64,000 bases of DNA, from assembly GCA_964016885.1 (NCBI GenBank), contig OZ024743.1:77456541-77520540 (forward strand), in the 5' to 3' direction. Shown piece after piece: positions 58,848-64,000 of the stretch. The position numbers were made by a program, and so were the translations under genes. Numbering within the stretch: position 1 is the stretch's first letter; each line of letters begins with the position of its first letter. A model generated the notes under the pieces. It saw nothing but the letters and a program-made list of their open reading frames with translations, ran no database searches and was not told the DNA's origin. This DNA is from Eledone cirrhosa (taxonomy: Eukaryota; Mollusca; Cephalopoda; Octopoda; Eledonidae).

Positions 58848-58903
58848 ATGGAAGGCCGCAAGGACTGTCCATTTATTTTTGAGACTCGAAACCGATTCGG
58901 TAA
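58848..58903 (+). CDS. Candidate first coding exon of an unknown downstream gene
   Basis: ATG followed by about 18 codons (MEGRKDCPFIFETRNRFGK) to a possible donor GGTAACC, with a 150-bp unique, less AT-rich sequence upstream that could be a 5' UTR. No other exon found in the window. Speculative. Confidence 0.2.
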
Positions 58904-59109
58904 AGGTAACCATAGTGAGTACAGTGAATTTTTTGAAATTTATCTTGAAACTTTTTCTTATTTGCTAAACCTTGATTATATATATATATATATATCGCCT
59001 GATAAAATGCTAAAAAATGAATGTGAGGCTCGAATGTGGCTCTTTAAACCAGCCAAAGACTTGCACCCTCTGGCACACACATGGCAACTGTAGGATCCTC
59101 TGGGACTTT

Positions 59110-60480
59110 TCATTGCTTGGTTCTCACTGTGTTCTCATGTCTTTTAAGACCTTTCATGCTTGCACATTCGTTGCCACATTCCTTACACCTTTTCAGATCA
59201 TAATCTACACGAGGTCTACTGATATGACTTTATTTACGTTTAATCAAACCAGCTTTGCTCAGGTAGATTCGACCACAGTGCTGGCAAACCAGATGTTGCT
59301 CAACGGCTGGCAGTTCAGAACAGTCTATTTTCCTTACCTTCCTTTTCAGGGCAAGGTGTTCTCTCCGACGAGTTTCAAAGTGTTCTCTTCCTGACTTGAT
59401 CAAACGTCTCCACTTCACACTCCTCAGCCATTTTCTCCCATTCGCCAGATGAAATTCCAGCACAAGCCAAGGTGCCCCTGATACAGTCCCGGTACCGCCT
59501 TTTTGGTTTGTGTGGTGGTCGCCTTCTTTCGCACAGTTCACCGTAAAGTAATTGCTTTGGAATACGATCATCAGACATCTGGACCACGTGTCCGCACCAC
59601 CTCAACCGGTGCCGAAAGACCATCCTCTCTATAGTCACACACCTGCTCCGTTCGAGAACTTCCAAATCACTGACGAACATTTTCCATCGCACCCCAAGTA
59701 TGTTACGAAGTGATTGTTGGTGAAACCCCTCCAGTTCCTTGAGGTGCTTTCTGTATGTGACCCATGTTTCACAAGCATAAAGCAAAGAGGAGACGACACA
59801 AGTCAGATACACTTTCCCCTTGGTTTTAATGGCGGTACCTCGTCTAGACCATAAACGTTCAAGCAGCCGTCCAAAAGCGTCACTGGCTTTCTTGATTCTT
59901 AAGGATATCTCATCTTCAAGTGTGCATTAGTTGGTCAACGTACTACCAAGGTAAACAAACTCGTCAGCAACTTTTAGCCTCTTTCCGTACACATACACAC
60001 TTGGTGTAGTGTATTCTTTCCCATGTGCTTTTCCAAGCTTATTGTGAGGTCCAAAGCGCTGCAAGCTTCAGAAAAAGAGTTCATAATATGCTGTATGTCA
60101 CTATGTGGGTGTGCAAAAAGATCGCAGTCATCTGCATACAAAAACTCTCGGATTATAGATGTTAATACTTTCGTACTTGCACCAAAGTGCCTGATGTTGA
60201 ACAACCTCCCTGAAGTGCGATACCTGATGTAAACTCCACACAAGCAATTTTTCCTGAATGCCATGAGAAACACTATTGTAAAATATAAGGAAAACAAAGT
60301 TGGAACCGGAATGTCCCCCTGCTTCACTCCATCTTCAACTGATATTGGTTTAGATATGCTACCACCAATACTGATCCAAGCTTTCCTGTCATCATGAAAA
60401 AGACGCATAATTTTCACAAACTTTGGAAGGCAGCCAAGCTTTTTCAAACTTTTCCATAACAATTCGATTGGCGATGTCAA
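59110..60480 (-). mobile_element. LINE of a third family, RT to C-terminal zinc fingers
   Basis: Minus strand. 60480-59974: RT with GVKQGDI, GVYIRYRTSGRLFN, EFLYADDCDLFA (catalytic Asp pair). 59812-59375: YACETWVTYRKHLKELEGFH, RHRLRWCGHVVQMSDDR. 59370-59110: two C2H2-like fingers (CQHCGRIYLS and CKECGNECASMKGLKRH), the first followed by an in-frame stop. Truncated 5' in the RT; several frameshifts. Distinct from the PHD-bearing LINEs. Confidence 0.85.
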
Positions 60481-60660
60481 AGGTATTTTAACGTATTCAC
60501 TTGTTGGTTTGTTTTCGGTCAGATAACAGCGGGGGATTCCTATAATTTAGCGTCTATTATCGCTATCTCGGTCAAGTTGTCGCGTGTATCCATGCCTGTC
60601 AAACCGTCTGCCTGATGTCCACTGGCACATTGTTTGAAGTAAGCATTCTCATTAGGCGTT

Positions 60661-61345
60661 AAAACACCTTTAGCAAAGCTATTTTTTAAAGCACTAGATA
60701 AGTGTTTTCCTAAAGCCCACAGATACCACTCTATTTTTAACAGACACACTATAAAACTATCCTACTCTACTACTATGAACATAGCACAAAATATATATAG
60801 AATTAATAATAGAAACTTAAATTTAAACCCTAACCAAAATAACCAAGATAGCAATAATATTTCTAACAACAATATTCATAATAATAGTACCGTTCCTAAT
60901 AACAACTCCAGAAAATGTAACTGTAGAATTAAATCAAACTACCCTTTACAAAATAATTGCTTAGACAAAAACGTAATTTATAAATGCACAGTTAAAACTA
61001 GAGACAAAATATTTAACTATATAGGTGCCACTTCTACAAAATTCAAAGAACGCTGATACAACCACAAATATACATTTAATAGGTCCCATAAAAATTCTTC
61101 CACTTCACTTTCACATCTAATTTGGAATTTAACGGACAACAATATAGACTATTCAATATCTTGGGGAACGATTTCGAAAGCACCTGCATACCTAAATATG
61201 GCTTTCTCAAGAATCTGTTATTTGTGTATCGAGGAATTTATTTTATATAATTAACTGTCAAAACTCTATTAATTTAAAAACAGAATTTTCTACTTGCAGA
61301 CATCGCCAAAATACCACTTTCCGAAGTATTTTTAATCTATGATAT
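60661..61345 (+). mobile_element. Penelope-like element, C-terminal GIY-YIG part (broken)
   Basis: Plus-strand remnant. 60661-60775 encodes KCFPKAHRYHSIFNRHTIK and LSYSTTMN, the segment after the RT. An Asn-rich linker (about 60800-60920) leads to CNCRIKSNYPLQNNC (zinc-binding-like) and the GIY-YIG endonuclease: VIYKCTV, FNYIGAT and FKER, then a TGA at 61054-61056. After it YNHKYTF, SSTSLSHLIWNL and, in another frame, EFSTCRHRQNT, the usual C-terminal end. Retroelements of this type use this nuclease for insertion. Inactive. Confidence 0.85.
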
Positions 61346-61349
61346 TCAT

Positions 61350-62945
61350 TACACTTGACTATATCTTATACACCTTTAAATGATCCTATTATTTACTGAG
61401 TTTTTCTTTAAAAATTAAAAATATTTTAAATGATCTTCCTTCTTAAATTTAGTATTTTTACCATTTGATATTCTTTTCCTAATGATACTCTTCTTAATCT
61501 ATTTTTTAGATGTAGATTGATACTCTTTAATTGACATTCTGAAAGATATCCTCTTTACGATAGTTCTTCTAAATGCACTCTTGACTTATCTAATAATACA
61601 TTTTTTCCTCTTTTTAATCTTCAAACTTTTCACACATCTTTCGACGTAAATAATATGTAATTGAAATTCTCATCCTTGAAAAACATATAATATAAAATAC
61701 CTTATAATCTCACACAAAATAATATATAATTTTCTCTACATACTTTCTAAGTAAATGAGTCATTAAATTTAATGGTTAGCAAATAATATTGGAGTTATCT
61801 TTTCCTCTACAATTGAGCAAACATAGATATGATAACTTGTATGATAAACTATATAACTTCACTGAATTAACAATATTCTGAAAACATTTTCAATGTTGGA
61901 ACAAAATATTTGAATCTACAAATTGTTCTCCTCTTACAACTTGAACTACGTCTTTTTCTTAATTTTTTTAATGTAAAATCAACATCCTTCGTAACTCATA
62001 TGAGAAATATAAACAATTAATAATTGTGGTTTATTTCTATAAAATCACCAATAATACTTATACTTGCACAATTATTAATCTATATAGATATTTATATACT
62101 TACAACCTGTTGTAATGTAATAAGATAAAATGTACTTACAACCATAATTCTTCATATAATCTAATTGATTATATATACAATACATGATTATATATACTCA
62201 TACATAGCTAAATTATTTTTTTTTAAATTCTGGAATCATATTCCACCATTCCTACAAACTGTTAATTCTTTTTAAATTAACGTAAATACAAGCTCTTCTT
62301 TCTTTCTCTTTCTTCTTCCTACCCTACACATACATACATATATCTTAATAATTATTTAAATCTAAAAATAACTTTTTTTTCAGCCCTATACCTCAACCTC
62401 ATTTGCAAACTCATCTTAATAATTTGAAATATTTTACTTTTCTTCTCTTTCCCTTCTTTCCTTTACTATCCAGGAAAAACTTGAACCGTTAAGATCTTCT
62501 TTCCGGATATATCAATATTTATAAAACAAACTTTGTATTTTATCTGATGAGTGCGTACCAAAGTTTTGGTACCCTTGAAATATATATAATAGAATAAATA
62601 TAGTTTACATTTATCTAATATCATTGAATATATATATATATATATATATGTAAAGAAATCTACCAAAATATACAGTAGTGTCCAATCCGTATGAAGAACT
62701 CAATGTAATCCAAATATCATGAAAAGAGAAGATACATTCAAAAATTTTCGATGAAAATCCCAGGAAAACAGAGTCAAGATAAATTAATAAAAACAAAGAA
62801 CAAGTTCCTTATATTAAAAAATTCATCATTTTACGATCGTTTCTAGGATATATATGTGTGTTGGTATGTATATCATATAGATCTATGTAAAAATATTTTA
62901 CAAACTATCAGAGGAAATATACATACCTTCACATATATATGCTGT
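61350..62945. other. Very AT-rich DNA, no gene seen
   Basis: No frame above background, no transposon ends recognised; (TA)n at 62628-62650. Confidence 0.6.
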
Positions 62946-62951
62946 CTTCAG

Positions 62952-63048
62952 AAATAATTGTTTCTACTTTAGGCACAAGGCCAGCAAATACCCAGTGCAT
63001 TACTGGTACTTTATTTTATCGACCCCGTAAGGATGAAAGGCAAAGTCA
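62952..63048 (-). mobile_element. SINE fragment
   Basis: ATTGTTTCTACTTTAGGCAC through CCGTAAGGATGAAAGGCAAA; the tRNA end is missing. Confidence 0.85.
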
Positions 63049-63094
63049 ATGATATTTGTTTATTGAAAAAAACCAACAAAGATTTAATGTAATA

Positions 63095-63692
63095 GGTCTG
63101 TTTGGGAACAGGTTTTGAATTGACCAATAGAAAAAGTAGTAAGAGGAATAAAAATACGGCCATTGAGGAAATGAATGCTGACGGGCTAGGACAAGATTTG
63201 GTTGATATCCTGAACTTAGTGGTAGATGAAATGAACAATGATAGTGGAAAACCCATGAACCTAAGATTTGTAGACAGGAAAAAGTTAAAAGAAACAACAG
63301 CTAAGGTAAACAAAGTCATCCCATACCTTGAGGCGAGGAACCTTCACCAATGCAACAATATCCTCAAAGCAACAGCAAATGCGGTGAGGAAATTACTTGG
63401 CATAAAAACGAGAGGAAACAACAAACAAGAAAGATCAGAACCTTGGTGGAAGAAACGACTGAATGGTCAAATCAAAGAAATGAGAAAAGACATTGGAAAG
63501 CTTGAGTCCTTACTGAATGGGACATTACAAAACATAGACACTAAAGATAGATTAGAAATAAAGTACAAAAGTAGGGGAGGAAAAAGCAAAATATTATCAT
63601 AGAAGAACTGAAGCAACGCATTGTAGCAAAAAGTGCAAAGATTAGGAGGTATGAGAACAGAGTCAGTCAGTATAGACAGAACCGCTGCCGTC
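63095..63692 (+). mobile_element. Non-LTR retrotransposon ORF, region upstream of RT (fourth family)
   Basis: A plus frame from about 63102 to 63602 encodes a charged protein with NLRFVDRKKLKETTAKVNKV, EPWWKKRLNGQIKEMRKDI, known to me from the pre-RT part of LINE ORFs in invertebrates. After a one-base shift near 63595 the frame continues EELKQRIVAKSAKIRRYENR and QYRQNR, then similarity stops at about 63692, where different, GC-rich sequence begins. The RT is not in the window. Confidence 0.7.
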
Positions 63693-64000
63693 CTTCTCCA
63701 TTCTGTCCGCCGGGGCTGTGGGTGGGCCCCATCGCGTACCGTTGTGGCTGTTGTAGAAGAAACAGGAAGACAACATATCTACAGGTGCTGTTGCCATCTT
63801 CTCTCTAGCTGTATTTACTGTTGTAATAGCTGTTGGTATAGGTATACTTATTGTTGTAATGTATATTGATGCTGTTGCTATCTTCTCTATAGCTCTACTT
63901 ACTGTTGTAATGTATATTGATGCTGTTGCTATCTTTTACATACATATATATCAACGCTTACGTGGACCTCTCAAAATTCTTTGGATTTTATAACCAGAAG
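63693..64000. other. Unidentified GC-rich segment and short tandem repeat
   Basis: 63693-63770 is GC-rich and unrecognised. 63785-63940 contains two to three copies of TGTTGTAATGTATATTGATG with GCTGTTGCTATCTTCT. Confidence 0.4.

Overview
This is animal nuclear DNA, almost certainly from a cephalopod and most likely an octopus. The basis is a spliced mitochondrial ribosomal protein gene, an AT-rich background full of (TA)n, and dense interspersed repeats. These include short tRNA-derived SINEs of a type I know from octopus and squid, and non-LTR retrotransposons whose 3' ends run out in GATGATGAT. The species assignment is inference. Nothing points to a prokaryote, virus or plasmid.

The one host gene I can reconstruct is MRPS9 (mitochondrial ribosomal protein uS9m), on the + strand. 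Its 14 exons (12781-12864, then 13 exons between 25800 and 57823) join in frame with GT-AG introns and give a 398-residue product with a basic, targeting-like N-terminus and a terminal uS9 domain. About 45 kb of the 64 kb window is this gene, and about 97 percent of that is intron.

Region by region: 1-1320 holds a CR1/Jockey-like LINE remnant and a SINE; 1335-5225 is a 52/56-bp minisatellite of about 70 copies; 5363-11377 holds RTE-like LINE copies, two of them head to head. MRPS9 starts at 12781. Its first intron (12.9 kb) carries SINEs, a 957-bp inverted-repeat transposon with a nested hAT-like element, a large palindrome and a LINE with an open RT-PHD reading frame. From 25.8 to 57.8 kb exons alternate with minisatellites of 15, 17, 24, 25, 28, 32, 41, 48 and 52 bp, LINE copies, a mariner with intact ends, SINEs and MITEs. 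After the gene (58-64 kb) come another LINE family with C-terminal zinc fingers, a Penelope-like GIY-YIG fragment, AT-rich DNA without genes and a fourth LINE type.

The elements are related. At least one SINE family shares its 3' end with a LINE family here, which suggests mobilisation by LINE machinery. Several intronic minisatellites look like in-place expansions of LINE 3' untranslated segments. I found no unambiguous new biological system; the best leads are the LINE-tail-to-satellite conversions and the concentration of arrays in the introns of a housekeeping gene, often just upstream of acceptor sites.
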